Below are positions 11,201 through 24,448 of a stretch of DNA of 64,000 nucleotides, piece by piece; within the stretch, counting starts at the first letter, position 1, and each line of letters opens with the position of its first letter. Made by a program: the position numbers and the translations under genes. Source of the DNA: Trichoplax adhaerens (lineage: Eukaryota > Placozoa > Uniplacotomia > Trichoplacea > Trichoplacidae); assembly GCF_000150275.1 (NCBI RefSeq), contig NW_002060944.1:706860-770859 (forward strand). Reading direction: 5' to 3'. A model generated the notes under the pieces. That model was not told the origin of the DNA and did no database searches. It saw nothing but the letters and a program-made list of their open reading frames with translations.

Positions 11201-13222
11201 TAAAGTAAAGGTTAACAGTTGAGATAGTAATTCTTTCTTAGACATTTATGATTGTTAAGATACAATATTAAAATGCACTCGTTTATGGGTGCATTATTTA
11301 AAGAGGTATAGTCTGTTCTTTAATTTCATGCGTCAAGTGTATCAAATGCTAAAATAGCCACTGTAACCTTTTGATAAAGTAAAGGTTAACAGTTGAGATA
11401 GTATTTCTTTCTTAGACATTCATGATTGTTAAGACACAATATTAAAACGCACTCGTGTTAGGTTTATAGCTTGAAATTGGAATCCAATGACAAAATCATT
11501 TTACTAATACCGATAATTTTGATGCTTTTGGAACTAAATCTTATTGATTAATCATTATTAAATATGCAATGACAAAATTGTCTTACTTGAATCAATTATT
11601 TCCATACTCTCGCAGCTATATCTTAATATTTGTTCAATTTATACAGGGTGATGTTTGGATTTGCATGGAATCCATGGAGGAATCTTTCGATAAATTTTAT
11701 GTCAAAGTATTCAAACAGTCCAAAAGATTTAATGAAGCAATATTATGCTACTTTGCGAATTGTGTAAGTATCTGAACGAGTATATAATTTATTACACTTT
11801 GTATCACGGCAGATACAGTTTTGCATTCAGGGATTAATACAACACCACTTACTCAACTATCAATGAAGCATTTACTTTTTGAATATCTTTGAATGTAATC
11901 TATGATGTATTATTGAAACAATGTCTCCATCACTTATATTGATATTGTAGGTCATTAAAGCTCTTTCTTACTTACATAACAAATTAAAAGTAATTCATAG
12001 AGGTAAGTTGTGAATCCATCAGTAATTAATATTTAGCCTAAAATCTCATACTGTATTTGTGTTGCCCACCTTATTAAAATCAACATGGAATCATTCTTGA
12101 CAAAGCAATATTGACTTTGTATACGGTACCGTAATTTTAGATGCTATAAAATAGTATTAATTTAGCTTTATTTGATTTATTCAATTAGATGTCAAGCCAT
12201 CAAATATTTTATTGGACCTAAATGGCCTTGTAAAGTTATGCGATTTTGGGATCAGTGGTCAATTAGTCAATTCCATAGCCAAAACCAGAGAGGCTGGATG
12301 TAAACCATATATGGCTGTAAGTAATTTGATGATAAGATTGACGCAATCAGTATGATGTCGATACTCCAAAGATTGATAATGCTGCCTAAAGTATTGATAG
12401 TAAATGTGTCCAATATATTGTTCGATGTGGTTAGTAAGCATATATTCATTGGAATACTTTTTGAATAGCCTGAAAGAATTAACCCAACTAATACCGGCGG
12501 TGGTTATGATATTAGATCGGATGTGTGGAGTTTTGGAATTACTATGGTATGTATTAGTTTTAACCCTGACGTAAATAGAAGAAGACCCTAAGAAGACGAC
12601 TAATGTAATAGTTCTGGTTATAATGTCAATACTTTATCCAATTTCTCTTATATGCGTATATGTGTAATAATTATAGCTGGAGATATCAACCGGTAAATTT
12701 CCTTATGCCAAATGGCGTACACCTTTTGAACAGCTCAAACAGGTGGTCATGGATGATCCACCTCGCCTACCGGACGATGGGAATTTCTCAACTGAATATC
12801 GAGATTTTATTGGTCAATGGTTTGTAATTGTTTACAGACATAATTTCCAACAAGTTTTGTTCGCTGTTGTGCAGTCTTGAAATTAATATATGTAACTCTA
12901 TCTTACGCATCATTTTAAATTTCCAGTTTACAAAAGGACGTTCACAAAAGATTGAAATATGACAAACTACTGGTAGGCTTTGCATGATCCTGCTTATTGC
13001 TCATTTTATTATATTGTCATCGAAATCTTATCAAATACTAGGACGCTAATCACCTTCTTACCAGCTATTGATACCCTCCTTTATTCTTTGTAACCGTAAT
13101 AGGAACATCCATTCTTACAAAGTCTAGAAATAACTAATGAAGATGCAGCTAAATTCTTTGAAAGTGTTCTCTCTCAAGCATCTCAACAAGAAGAGAATTC
13201 CGTTGGTGCTAATAGTACATAG
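8225..13222 (+). CDS. MAP2K6: MAP kinase kinase of the MKK3/MKK6 type
   Basis: Twelve exons join in phase to 345 codons: 8225-8231, 8639-8705, 9093-9141, 9560-9673, 10619-10735, 11647-11763, 11951-12002, 12189-12316, 12469-12546, 12677-12819, 12927-12972, 13103-13222. It is a dual-specificity kinase expected to activate p38 in the cytoplasm. Visible motifs: N-terminal GRKNPKL and PPRDLDS blocks as in MKK6; Gly loop GRGAFGVV (57-64); AVK lysine 79; HRDVKPSN; DFG (193-195); activation-loop Ser203 and Thr207 in [10 protein letters not shown], the pair phosphorylated by MAP3Ks; [17 protein letters not shown]. Length is close to human MKK6 (334). The first coding exon supplies only ATG TCA G before a GTAAGA donor. 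The intron after exon 5 carries a minisatellite copying the exon end (separate entry). Assignment to MKK3/6 rather than MKK4 rests on the N-terminal block and the loop sequence. Confidence 0.93.
8767..8797. repeat. Perfect 13-bp inverted repeat in kinase intron 2
   Basis: TCGTCATAGACAA at 8767-8779 is exactly complementary to TTGTCTATGACGA at 8785-8797, with a 5-nt loop. It lies just downstream of the exon 2 donor. Confidence 0.8.
10712..11440. repeat. Intronic minisatellite (~174 bp) that copies the exon 5 end and its splice donor
   Basis: The end of exon 5 (TTTATGGTGCATTATTTAAA then GAG|GTAAAG) recurs, slightly changed, with its GT dinucleotide at 10736 (the real donor), 10958, 11132 and 11306. 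Spacings are 222, 174 and 174 bp. Each unit also carries AACCTTT...AAAGGTT flanked by ACTGT...AACAGT, a hairpin of about 12 bp per arm. Copies 2 and 3 keep a GTAAAG donor and copy 4 has GTATAG. The copied exon end has an extra G, which shifts its frame, and there is no obvious acceptor, so I do not call extra exons. Confidence 0.85.
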
Positions 13223-14460
13223 ATTAATGTTAACCTATTGGTAGAACCGACTTGATAGTGAATTAAAGCAATTAAGTACTCCCAAAAAGACTAAAAAACT
13301 TTACTGCAGTTCGAAAAGATAACAGTACCCGTTAGATAATCTAAGACTGCAAAATTTTGATGACTATAAATACATTCGATAGGCGTTGCCTGTTTTTAAG
13401 AAAAAAAACCTAGATCTGAACTAATTTGTATTATGAAAAGTTAAAATTTCCGTGCTTTAATTAAATAGTAAGTGCTATTTCTTTATTAAGCATTTTATAA
13501 CCGATAAGATTCTTCGTATCGTTTTTGCAACCAATTCAACGGCTACGCTTACTCGTGCATCTTAATGTTTCCTGTATAGTATCATATATCGACGGAAGTT
13601 ACACACAACATAAATACTTTTATACTTGAAAGAACACATAATATGATTCTTCGATTCTTTAAGGGTGATAATACTAAATTTATTTGAAATTTTAATACTT
13701 CTATTTTAGCTTGGTAACTGCTGCATGTTGATTTTAATAGTACCATTTACCATTTTTGTCTATTGATTTTATTGTATCACAAATACCACAGCTGTGTAAA
13801 AAACGCATCGCTGTCAATCTTTTATGACAATTTTAATCACGATACAATAACATTATCTGTAATTAAACGTCAAATTGTAGAAAGGCAAACAACTCATTTT
13901 GGCTCGTTTTATTCAATAAATGTTAAGCTTTATGCTACTATGCAAGTGGGCTCCAAACTAGCTATTTATCACATCGTCACAATTGCGATACACTTTTTAA
14001 AAATCTTCGAACGTAATTGTGTACATCATTCTATTTACAGCAATTACTGTATTTCTAAAGTGATAAAAAGATTGTGTATTTAGTCTCTATTTATATTTTA
14101 CACCTATTACCTTCAACAGTGATTGATAAAGTTGTGTATGGAAAATTATAACTAGTTTATTAGCACCGGTGCTGCTGTTTAAACGGAATCTAAATTGTTT
14201 CACCATTCTGCAGATTCTGAGAAAATCTTTGAACCTGGAAAGCAAAAGGATAGAGCAAATACAGTTTATAAATGTATTATACACTAGTACCAGACATGCA
14301 CCTGCTAACATTCTAGCGCTAATTTTGAACCACTATATCAGCATATTAACATTAAAATAACCGTACTTTCTGATTTTTCTTTCTTTGCTGGGATTTGTCC
14401 TGTGGGCGAATTCACTGCAATGAAGAGTTTAATATCACGTATGTAATTTATTTAAATTAC
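13223..14460. other. Intergenic between convergent kinase and PARN genes
   Basis: AT-rich with short unremarkable ORFs (13763-14083 +, 14087-14311 -). A minus-strand AATAAA (plus positions 14447-14452) directly follows the PARN stop. Confidence 0.45.
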
Positions 14461-17400
14461 TTACGGTAGTAACTCACGGGAATTTATCATGCAGTGTAGG
14501 AATTTAACACCTAATTCAGAGCCGATTGCTATACCTATTGAATCTGCTTTCCTTTTCGCAGCGGAAGAGGTTTTTTCAAGCCTATCAGACTCAAATTTTT
14601 GCAAGGTGAAGTCTTGAAATTCACCAACTAACTTGTTTGAAACTAGCATAAATGTAAATAGACCAATTAGCATAGATCTATAAGAGTACAAAGTGTGCAT
14701 TATACAAGCATCATAGGTTAATGGCAATTGATAGCATTTAGTGCTAAGGTTATCAATTTACCATTTACGCTTTCCTTTTCATTTAATAAAATGATATAAA
14801 AAGAAGTTTCGTCCATAGGGACAGGCATCGGCTTCGCTCCACCTTATAATAAACAGCAGAAGGGATTATTTATTGTGCTATAAATGAATTAGTAACTGTT
14901 TGTCAACTTACCAAAAGCAGAAAAGTAATCAGCAATTTTACTCAAAGGCCAAGGCTCCTTAAATCGCATCACAAATACATGCTCTCGTGATGGACGAACT
15001 GTATCGACAGTTATCGAAAAAATCAAATATTACGGTTACTGTACCGCTTATTTTAGTGATAGCAAAAATATGAAAGTATTAAAGTACCATCGTCTCCACT
15101 CAAATTCAGGTAGGGTATGTCCAGCATTCTATGCATTTTAATCCTGCATTGAACGGAAAGACGCTACTTAGCCTCACTTAAAACGAACGTGTATTATAAT
15201 CCTAAAAACATCTGCACAGTACGTATATTACAAGGTGTACATACTTTCCATTAAAAGGTTGAAGAACTTCGCTTTGTAAATTGCAACATCCATTTTCGTC
15301 TTCAGTTAAAGTATCTATAGAAAGCAAACTAAGTTGTATTGATGCGATATTATACTCAAGAATGAAGAACAGAGCAAGAATATTCGATAATCTTAAATCA
15401 ATGTGGCCAAGCGTATTTACCATAATAATACAGCATCCTAGCGAAAACTGTACCACAAATGTACGCATCGTAGCCAGCGTCATGATAATGTTCATGAAAA
15501 TCTTTACAATCAATTTCTTTACAAAATTCTAAATTAAAGAAATAACACAAAATTCTCAATATAAAACGTTTTATCTTTAATAGCGTAATATTCATACCAA
15601 TTGAAACATTTTGAAATGGTTCCTTCTGACTTCTTTTCTCAGCTGCAGCTAAAGAACTGTCTGCAAAGTATGTCTAAATATATGCGAAATGATAAAAACA
15701 ACAATTTACGAATAATCTTGTACGTTTGCAACAGCTTGTACGACATGTACGGTACATTGTGAACCATAAATCATTGCAGATATTAAGCTACAAGCTTTGC
15801 AAGAAATATTGCATTGCTGAAGGCATGTTAAAAGTTTTCACGTTGACTACAATTGTATGTTTGTAATGTCATTATCTATGGCGAAGACGATAGGATTTTA
15901 AAGTAGAGACTAACCTTAATTGGTTCTGTAGTAGCCATCAATTTAGTGTCGTATAGGCTGAAATGAAGGAATTTACAGTACATTAGATGATTGCATAATA
16001 CAATATATAAGAACACGGAAGGAGCGGTCGTTGTTATTTTGATCATATAAGAAACGAATTACTTGGGGAAAGCCGTATTTACAATTTCTTTAAATTCATA
16101 GTAATCCTAAAATATTGACAATATTCAGATATTAGCTTTATCGTACATGACTTTTCGTAGAGATGTTAATCCTAATCATTAGACTCACATTAGGCAAAGG
16201 TGCTATAAATTGGTGAACCAAATGCAATATATCGTGCAGCATATTATGACCAACAACCGGAACATTCTGTACAAAATGATCTTTAATTTAACTGACGTAA
16301 CCTGGTGTCAGTAATCTATCGCACAGTAAACTCTGTGTATACATGTGCATGACGAAAACACAAGTTAATTCATGAAACAGATTTTCTTACTGCTTTACGA
16401 AGTATATCAATAACTTTGCAGAATCCAACAGCATCGTCAAGTTTACTCTAAATCAGCGTTAATTACAGAGAAAAGAAAAAATTAATGATACAATCTTCAT
16501 TATTATCGATTACCATTAAGTTTGCTAGCAATTCTAAAATGAGTTATTTTCATAACATAGTCATACCAATTGAGTTTTAAATTTTTCTTCGGCAGCCTGT
16601 GCTTTCTCTTTTTCGTCCAATTTCTTTGCAAGAATATAAATACCCTAATTTTGTTTATCAAGAGGTAAGTTTCTTAATCACGTTTAAAGCTTATTCATAA
16701 ACATCTAAATCTGCTTACACTCTCTTCTCGTACAGTTTCTGGTAGCATGTTCTTATCAGTACACCTAAAAAGTAAGTAAATATAATTAAATGCCAGTTAC
16801 ATACACTGTCTAACAATTATTTCCCCTTTGCTAGAATTGTTCATACCTTGCATATAATAATTCGTAAATAATTTTCCTATGATATCTGTACAATTTCGTA
16901 ATAATATGATTTAATGAGCAACCTTAATCAAATCATTAGCTTCTAAAGCATGCAACTAAAAGAAGGTCTAACCCGGAGCAAGATGGAAATTGAAGAATTT
17001 TCTTGCTATTATCAGATAGCCATTCATCAATTAATTGACTAAAATGATATGTAAATATAACATCTCATCAAAGAAATTATTACGAAATAAAAATTCCCAC
17101 AACCCTATCATTATTAATTGAAGCAAAATCACACCGTGATCATACAATAGAAAGATTAATGACTCACATCATGTCTTTAACAAATTGCTGATCAGAATCA
17201 GCAATTTTAAAGGATAATTGATACGGATATTTATTTTCCTTTGCTCTATTATACTTTTCGTCTTCTTTTTCCCACATTGATTTCATTTTCTCTTCTATTT
17301 TCATTCGACATTCAGCTTCGACAATGGAGTTTAGATAAGGCATTCCTATTATTTGAGAAAGATAAAGCTTAGCAGATGGTTGATTTCTAATTCTTATGAT

Positions 17401-19881
17401 GTCGGATAAAAAATAGGAACTTGCTAATTGAAATCATTTAACAACTAGCTTACCGTCATTGAATACTTTATTAAAATTGAATTTATGCTGGCTAAGAAAT
17501 TTGATGCTTGAAATCTGTGTTTATATATAGTAAAAATTGCTGATTATAATCAGGCAATTACAGAGATATGACCGTCAATACCTGTGTAAATACTATCTAA
17601 TTTGATAAATTTTTACTTGACAAGAAAAGCCATTCTTATTTGGACCACTGTTATCGTCTTGAGGAAATATGTAGAAACTAAAGGGAAACGCTGTAAAGCT
17701 GGACACAATACGATGAAATTTGGATGAACACAGTCAAAAACAGGCTTGGATATTTTAGCATAGTATTTAGTTAGTGTTTGTAATCAAGAGCTTAGTATTA
17801 TAACTATAGTCAATCCGTCTATATACCTCTTCTTGTCTTCATTAGGCACAAAGACACATAAGCCACATTGAATCATCAAGAAATTTTGTACAATCTAGCA
17901 AATTGATTTAATACTCAGTTTTAGAACATGACTGTATATTATCGCATATACATAAATAATATAGAAACTGCCGTAAAAATCGTAAATACTATATGACTAT
18001 AGCAGTATGCTACTTTACGTCGTAATTCATTATTAGAGTAACTAATCATATCTATTCGATTCTATCCTGGATTTTGCAATTCTTAATTAAAAACTTGCTT
18101 TGATAATTAATTTTATCACTGTCAATACCAGCATCAAGCACAAGAATCGAAATGAGCAAATAGCTAAGAAGGTATCGGAAAAGATTTACTTTACCGGCGA
18201 ACTGATCATTTTAAATAATAACATGATGGTTAAAACTGAGGACTTTGATTTGAACTCTCAAAAAGGATATGTTGTTAATATAGTCATTGAACTATTATTT
18301 CATTACTTTAAAATGACTAGTAATAAAGCATTAAAATACTATGTCAATACTTATGATGTCATGATTAGGTATGGTAAATAAGATTAAGCTTAAAAGTGGC
18401 AGCTCAGCTTCGAAATTGACTAACCTTACTTATTTTCTTATAACGTTGTGCAGGCGATTCGAACATATCAAATGCTCTGCTCTCATCACTGTTAATTCCT
18501 ACATTAAATTAAAACAATTTAAAAATTTTCAACTAGAGGAAGTTACGGTAAAGGTAAATTGACGTCGTTCTATGCAGATGGTTAATTATGCACTAAAAAA
18601 TTACAGTTACTAGAGTATGAAGCAATTTATTAGTCTATTGACGCAAGAGTACACAATCAGACAATTAGAATAATGTACCCGTAAATTCTCCATCCAGTGC
18701 CACAAATGCCGCTTTATTTATGATGGATTTTAAAATATCGATAGCCTCATTTAAGTCTAGAATAAAAGAGAAGCATCATTAATTTCAATTCATCATTTTA
18801 GACTCCTATGAATTAGCAAGGAATCTACGTGGTTAGTTCTAAGTAGCACGTCATTAAAAAAGTAATATTCACTACCGTGATACATTTGAAGGATATGGTA
18901 GGGAATCAAGGCAAGTGTTAATTTCTATCTAGCTCACTAGCTCAAAGTTGTACAAAATTAGCCGAAACTGAACTTCATCATTGCATCTCATCCCCAATTT
19001 CCCATAGGCTCTCCTACCAAGGTGATGAGCTCTAAGTTGCATACAATTAACCTAAACTCATGCGCGTATTCATTCATTGATTCATTTCTATCCCTTGGCT
19101 ACTTCAACTTCTACTGGTGGCTAGCTGTAAGCTGCTTCAAATTAGCTTCAACTCAAACCTATTCATCGATTAATTTCTATCTCTTAATGCTCAGTGGACA
19201 TGCATACCTCAACACTGAACTTAATACCGATTCTGAAATCATTTAATTTTAGGTAAATTTGTAGTTGGTGTGCTTATACGATCTCGGAAATAACATCAAT
19301 TGAATGAATAATTGCTTGTACGTGCGTACAATGTCCTCAAATAACGATCATGGGTAGGACATGAGCGCAGAATTTATACAAGAAACGATTGTGTTCAAGA
19401 AATTGTCCGTGAATTAACGGAGTAAAGGAAAAGTTCTAAGTTTTGTTGGATACAATCCATACTGAATATAGTTCCGTTGTTCTACTGTGTCATGTAAGCT
19501 AGAATTCGTCCATGAATCTTGAACTCATGCAATTGTTCAACTTCAACCTATACAAGAGTTCTATGTTACAAATTTACTTCAATCAAGACTAAAATTTGTC
19601 CTTTCATCTCTCTCTCTCTCTCTTATGCTAGTCCTATACTCTCCAATTTATACCTACTGTATAAAGGTTAGCTGGAAGTTGCATCATCCAAACGAATAGA
19701 AAAGTCCTCGATGCCATGACAACTGTGGATGAATGAGTGTCGTATTTTATGACATATATATGATGGATGCAGAACGTGACTGTGACAAAATTTTCGTCCT
19801 TTGAAAGGTATTTCTATCGATAGCAAGATGTTATAGCATCACTGTTGTATACATTGCCTTACTTGAAGAGATGACTTCCAT
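14461..19881 (-). CDS. PARN: Poly(A)-specific ribonuclease PARN (deadenylase)
   Basis: Twenty-two minus-strand exons join in phase to 556 codons: 19881-19863, 18756-18679, 18498-18425, 17894-17827, 17698-17617, 17514-17454, 17345-17168, 17038-16973, 16885-16847, 16764-16719, 16644-16567, 16447-16391, 16266-16189, 16106-16063, 15957-15915, 15673-15598, 15528-15421, 15314-15245, 15143-15088, 14998-14912, 14842-14762, 14642-14461. PARN removes 3' poly(A) tails and trims small RNAs. The catalytic acids are present: D28 and E30 (ALDGEF, same numbering as human), D294 (GHNMLHD), D383 with H378 (HDAGYDAY). An R3H-type segment is split over the GMPYLN, CSGYHRKIIYELL and neighbouring exons. The RRM-like part is recognisable from EHVFVMRFKEPW to SAFGGAKPMP. 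The C-terminal basic tail is shorter than in human (639). The last exon could instead end at a GTATAG donor, so the C-terminus is less sure than the rest. Confidence 0.93.
19608..19623. repeat. Short (TC)n microsatellite
   Basis: An uninterrupted CTCTCTCTCTCTCT run within the gene-free region upstream of PARN. Confidence 0.8.
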
Positions 19882-21887
19882 AATTCTAGCTGAATAAACT
19901 TCCAATCGCTTGATCTTCTTCAAGATGCGTTGCCATGTAGTTATGGACACGGATCGACTGCCTGAGTCAAGAGTTAGTCGATCTGGTATATAGCCCACCC
20001 TACAAATACTGATGGCCTATTAATCGCTTGATGCAATCGACTGTTGGCTACAGTACCCTCATGCACCTATTGGCAGTCTACTGTATCAATCCCTTCATTA
20101 TGGCATACAAATAGTATACCGTCGTTGCGCAACGGTAGTACAAAACCAACATAGCGCATAAATAGGCACTAGTTGGCTACTGGATATTTAAATTTGATAT
20201 GATTTAGAATAGAATTTCATCTTCCTATCACAGTTTACAGACCTCTAGTAGGAACTGCTGCGATTCAACTTTTTAGAGACATTAAAAAGGAGAGACGGCA
20301 TACTGAGCCGCCATGCTTTCGCTCATGCATGGGATGGATGGACAATGTTGTGCAGTAGTGTACAGCATATGATGGACGAGACGATATCCAGACTTTGCAC
20401 GAGCTATTTTTGAACGCCTTTGATTTCCAATTATTGAGGTAAGAGAATGCTATAATAAGGACATGGAACATCCTCAAGTTTACATGGCTCTGCTTTAATG
20501 ATGTTATATTCTATGCGGGTTGGTGGATAGTACATTGACCACCCCAAATCTTCAGCATCAGTGACGAATTTTTGCTAATTAATCTGCAGGACAATAAACA
20601 AATATATTGCCAGGATTATTTCAAAGTCGATATGCTTTAGGTTTGATAGTAGCTATTAGGTGAATATTCATAGCTTTGAATCAATTATTGCTCAACAAAT
20701 TAATATCATTCTCTTCGAGGGTAGTTATTGCAGTTCAAGTGTGCAATCGGACTACTACATGTAAAGTACTAAAGGGCTTGTTAGCAATCTAGAGTTGCGG
20801 AATAGTACATACATCCATTAATTCATGTAGCCCTCTTTCACTTGTAGTTGGATGTGAAAATTTGATTACGATAATGGCTCTTACTCATGCCTACTACTGT
20901 ATACTGTAAGAGTAAATAGAGTGCTTGTAATATGTTGATCCTAACGAAAGGATAAAAAACTTGTTCATCGCTGTAAGTGAAAATTTCCATTCCTAATTAT
21001 GATAGTTTACTATAATCATCACCAGCGACAGTTACAATAATATCTACCATCTCAATGTCGTAAAAGGGCTCTACCGATATAAAGTAATTAGGGATCCGAT
21101 ACAATCTTGTAGTTCATACATTCAAAGTTAATAATCACAGCAGCTCGTTATAGATGGTACATGGAAGCCTAGTGGTGGACCTAGGGTTTTAAAAAAGACT
21201 TACAGAATGCTATCGAGTAATATTAATATGGAATTTATAAACTTCAGCAGTAATAACTACGAGTCATGACTACTATCAACTTACATGCACTAAGATCACA
21301 ATCCATCTGATTTCATGATGAATTATCGATTTTTAACATACTACCATGATTGAAATACAGCACGACATACCTGCTATGAAGTACGCCAGTGCTCATGTAG
21401 AGAATAATAGTTTACAAAAGAGTTAGTAGCTTAGCAGATGGTCAACTCGAAATGTATGCAGTATCGGCCATGACAGTAATAGTTTAAATTCAATCTACAA
21501 AATTCTACCAGGCCTCACAATCGAGGATAACTTTGTACTGTAATCTACGCAAAACATTTAAATCTTATCTAGTGATGGAACACTCAGTTTTGGTAGAAAC
21601 TTGAAGGGAATAATGAGAACTACAAACGTGAGCAAGTGGTGATACTGTTGTGTTTAAAAACAGAGACGACTATTGCTGCAAACAGTTAACGTCTGGCTAA
21701 CGCTACTGTGTTAACAGACTTTCGTTGAAAACACAGGGAATAACGCAATCAGCATGTCGTGCATTACACATATGTACGATACCCTACCACCATTTATCCA
21801 AGTTAAGGCTAATGACCACAGAACTTTTTGACGATACTGTACATTTTTATTCGATTAAAGATTCAACAAAACAGTTTGATAGGTTTT
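19882..21887. other. Intergenic between PARN and RPL6
   Basis: No supported gene. On the minus strand AATAAA (plus positions 21846-21851) lies about 40 nt past the RPL6 stop and is a candidate poly(A) signal. The ORF at 20265-20477 (-) shows no family features. Confidence 0.45.
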
Positions 21888-23341
21888 TTAAAACGCCATA
21901 GCATGTGGATATTGCTTCTTTCGTAGCGAAAAAGGAGCACGTAAATAAGGCTTCATCTGGTCAACCTTTGCAACGGCTGCGATGACTTGACTATCTACGG
22001 CTGCTTGATCTTCTTTCTTTTCAGGACTCGCCTCAGTTTTCTTTTCTTCCTCTTCAAACATTTCTTGATTCTTACGACGTTTTACTTGGGGCTTCTTGAA
22101 GTAAGCATCGTTCAAGCGCTCAGGCAATTTCACACCACTAATGTCTAATTTTGTCTTAGTAGCAATTACATAAGCTTGATCGACACGTCTCAAAGGCACA
22201 CCATTAATTTTGTAAGGACCTGCATTTCGGGATTAACAAAATATCTATCCATTACTAAAGATGTCCTTACACTATTAAATCCTACTACAACTTATGGTTA
22301 CGACACTGAGCCTAGAAGGATTTATCGTCAGCTAAGTGTGAACTATTAATCAACCACTTAATGTCTTTCAGTTTAGGCTACTACGACTGTTTTCATCGCA
22401 GCCACTAGAAGCGAAATAAAGAACCTAATGCTTCTAAGATATGTGTATCATAAGCTACATTATACTGCAAAAACTAAATGATATGACACACATCCAGTAG
22501 TAACATGAGATAAAATACAAAACACTGTTCTGTCAAAGCTTTCAACTAACCAGTAACCAAAAGTAAACCAGAAGCCAACTGTTTCAAGAATACCACACGC
22601 TAGAATAATCATAATTAGATATCATTTCAGTTTAGAAGATCTTGCAATAATATTCAAAGTAAGTCTAATAAGACGAAACCTACCTTGCCACGGTGATTGC
22701 CAGCTAAAAGGATTAATACGGTACCGGGAGTAATCGACGAACGAAGTTTAGTTGGTCTTTGCTTCTTTCTGTTAACTAGCGGCCTTCTGGTATCTTCAGT
22801 GGGGTAGTAACGAGGCTAAATAGATTCAACAACATCATCCTATGAGTCCTACTTTCTACTTTCCAACTGACTGAAGATTAATAGCGTGAAATCAAGTTGT
22901 ACAGCAGAATAGACAGGCTATCCACTAAAACGACATGAGGACAAGATATTGATGTGATACAAAAATCTCATTCTCCTTTCATTTGAGCATATTCAATATG
23001 GAATATCGGCAAACGATAGTCCTTCTGCATGATACATTAATCTATCGTTATTACGATTTATTCGCAGCGGCAAACATGCTCAAGCAAGGAGTAGAGTCTA
23101 GAACAAAGTGTTGAAATCGATCTTCATGACTTACTTCACGCTGGACAGGTAACACTCGTTGATTGCCATTTTTATCGCCTTTAACAGGTTTTACTATAGT
23201 CTTGGCAATTTCTTGAACAACCTTCTTTGTACCGACCTTCTTACGCTTGTACAATGCCCTTTTTCGGTACATTTGTGAGCGCGAGTACAACATTGCTCCT
23301 CCTGGGAGGACTTTATTTCGGGATTGATGAGGCTTACCCAT
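21888..23341 (-). CDS. RPL6: Large-subunit ribosomal protein eL6
   Basis: Four exons join in phase to 239 codons: 23341-23135, 22815-22684, 22599-22551, 22219-21888. eL6 is a cytosolic 60S component. Diagnostic blocks in order: [15 protein letters not shown] and [16 protein letters not shown] (basic N-terminus), [72 protein letters not shown], and [10 protein letters not shown]-like [19 protein letters not shown] at the end. The N-terminal lysine-rich extension of vertebrate eL6 (288 residues in human) is shorter here. A pyrimidine tract and AG just upstream of the ATG (CTTCTTGACAG) suggest a 5' UTR intron, common in ribosomal protein genes. I looked for intron-encoded snoRNAs and found no convincing one. 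Confidence 0.96.
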
Positions 23342-24440
23342 GGCTGGTCTGTCAAGAAGATTGAAAAAAAAGTGTTTAATTGAACGTTTCGACTGGACAT
23401 TATTTTACAACAGGATAAAGAGTATGTCTATCAAGGTAAATATTAATATGGAGCCCATAAAATATAGTCTGATGAAGAAGATAATTGAAGGATAGGAAAT
23501 TTAGAAAAAGTCACACAGATCCGCCATTACCTGTCAATGAGGTGAAAGGAAGAATTTGCTGCGCGTGCTCGTACTTTTAAGCTAGCTCGCATGCTTCAAA
23601 ACAGTGAAAATGATTCATGGCAAGCTACTACGCATGTACCGTACGCAGTACTGTCGGCCCGTCCTGTCGGCTGTACACTGTGTACAGTAATAAAGCACCT
23701 TGGGGCGGTAGCATGGAAGGAGGTGTAATCATCAATCAGGACTAAAAAAACTTCTAGAAAGTGTTCAGTTCTTACTGTATCTACAAGTTATATAGCACAT
23801 TTGAGCATTGGCAGCGTCAGTCAATGGTTTACTACAGAACAGTACTGTACAATAGTGCATAGTACTGTATACAGCTGTATTGTAGGCAATCTGCAGTCCA
23901 TAACTATGCGAATTACCCTTATTGAATTTCGACCTCAATTTCATGGGCGCGGCGAGCGCTAAACAGTGTACAACACATTGACACTGTACTGCATTCGCTT
24001 AAGTCCTTCCTTCCTTCCGCTCTGTCCCTTCTCCCTCAAAAAAGAACGGGACACCCTACCACCTCTACAGTGCAAACAATTCAGGGCACAGTACAGTACT
24101 GTAGTACAGTGAGTGGACGACGTGATCCGAATACTGTACATTCGATATTACAATTTTTGCATCAATTTGTACAAAATTGATCACAAATGCATGTGGTTTT
24201 AAGATGTACGGGGAGCTCTTGATTTCCAGATTCTATATCCGTAATTCAGTTTTACATTTAAGCTGTAAATTTAGCACTATAGCCATGCAATACCATCATT
24301 TTCGACAGTACCAAATAAAAGCACGTCAAATCAACACTTACAGTACTGTACTACAGTATGACTTACTGTACTACAGTACAGGGTACTGTGCACTCTACTG
24401 GTTCAAATCCGTTCAGCCATGGTGGAGCCCTTAGCTGGGA
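23342..24440. other. Gene-free region rich in TACTGTAC-type palindromes
   Basis: Words such as GTACAGTACTGTAC, TACTGTACTACAGTA and GTACACTGTGTACAG cluster at about 23640-23690, 23835-23880, 24085-24125 and 24335-24395. Short ORFs here are by-products. No gene is called. Confidence 0.6.
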
Positions 24441-24448
24441 TATTACGT

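Noticed and set aside
13763-14360. ORFs between the kinase and PARN genes
   Set aside because: Low-complexity composition, no motifs, and overlapping frames on both strands.
16935-16967. Minus-strand LHALEANDLIK mini-exon within PARN
   Set aside because: It has AG and GT borders but its phase does not fit its neighbours. Joining 16973-17038 directly to 16847-16885 restores the family motif CSGYHRKIIYELL in phase.
18014-18061. Possible extra PARN exon reading NRIDMISYSNNELRRK
   Set aside because: The exon 18425-18498 ends in phase 0 at AAG|GTTAGT and joins 17827-17894 with exactly the human spacing, leaving no room for it.
18100-18562. Plus-strand ORFs inside PARN introns
   Set aside because: They lie opposite PARN exons and introns, have no motif, and overlap a supported minus-strand exon at 18425-18498.
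22220-22550. C/D snoRNA in an RPL6 intron (ATGATAC ... CTGA)
   Set aside because: Box C is non-canonical and the terminal stem is only about 3 bp.
24395-24425. tRNA-like B box GGTTCAAATCC
   Set aside because: No matching A box, acceptor stem or anticodon arm at the right spacing, and the T-stem pairing is poor.
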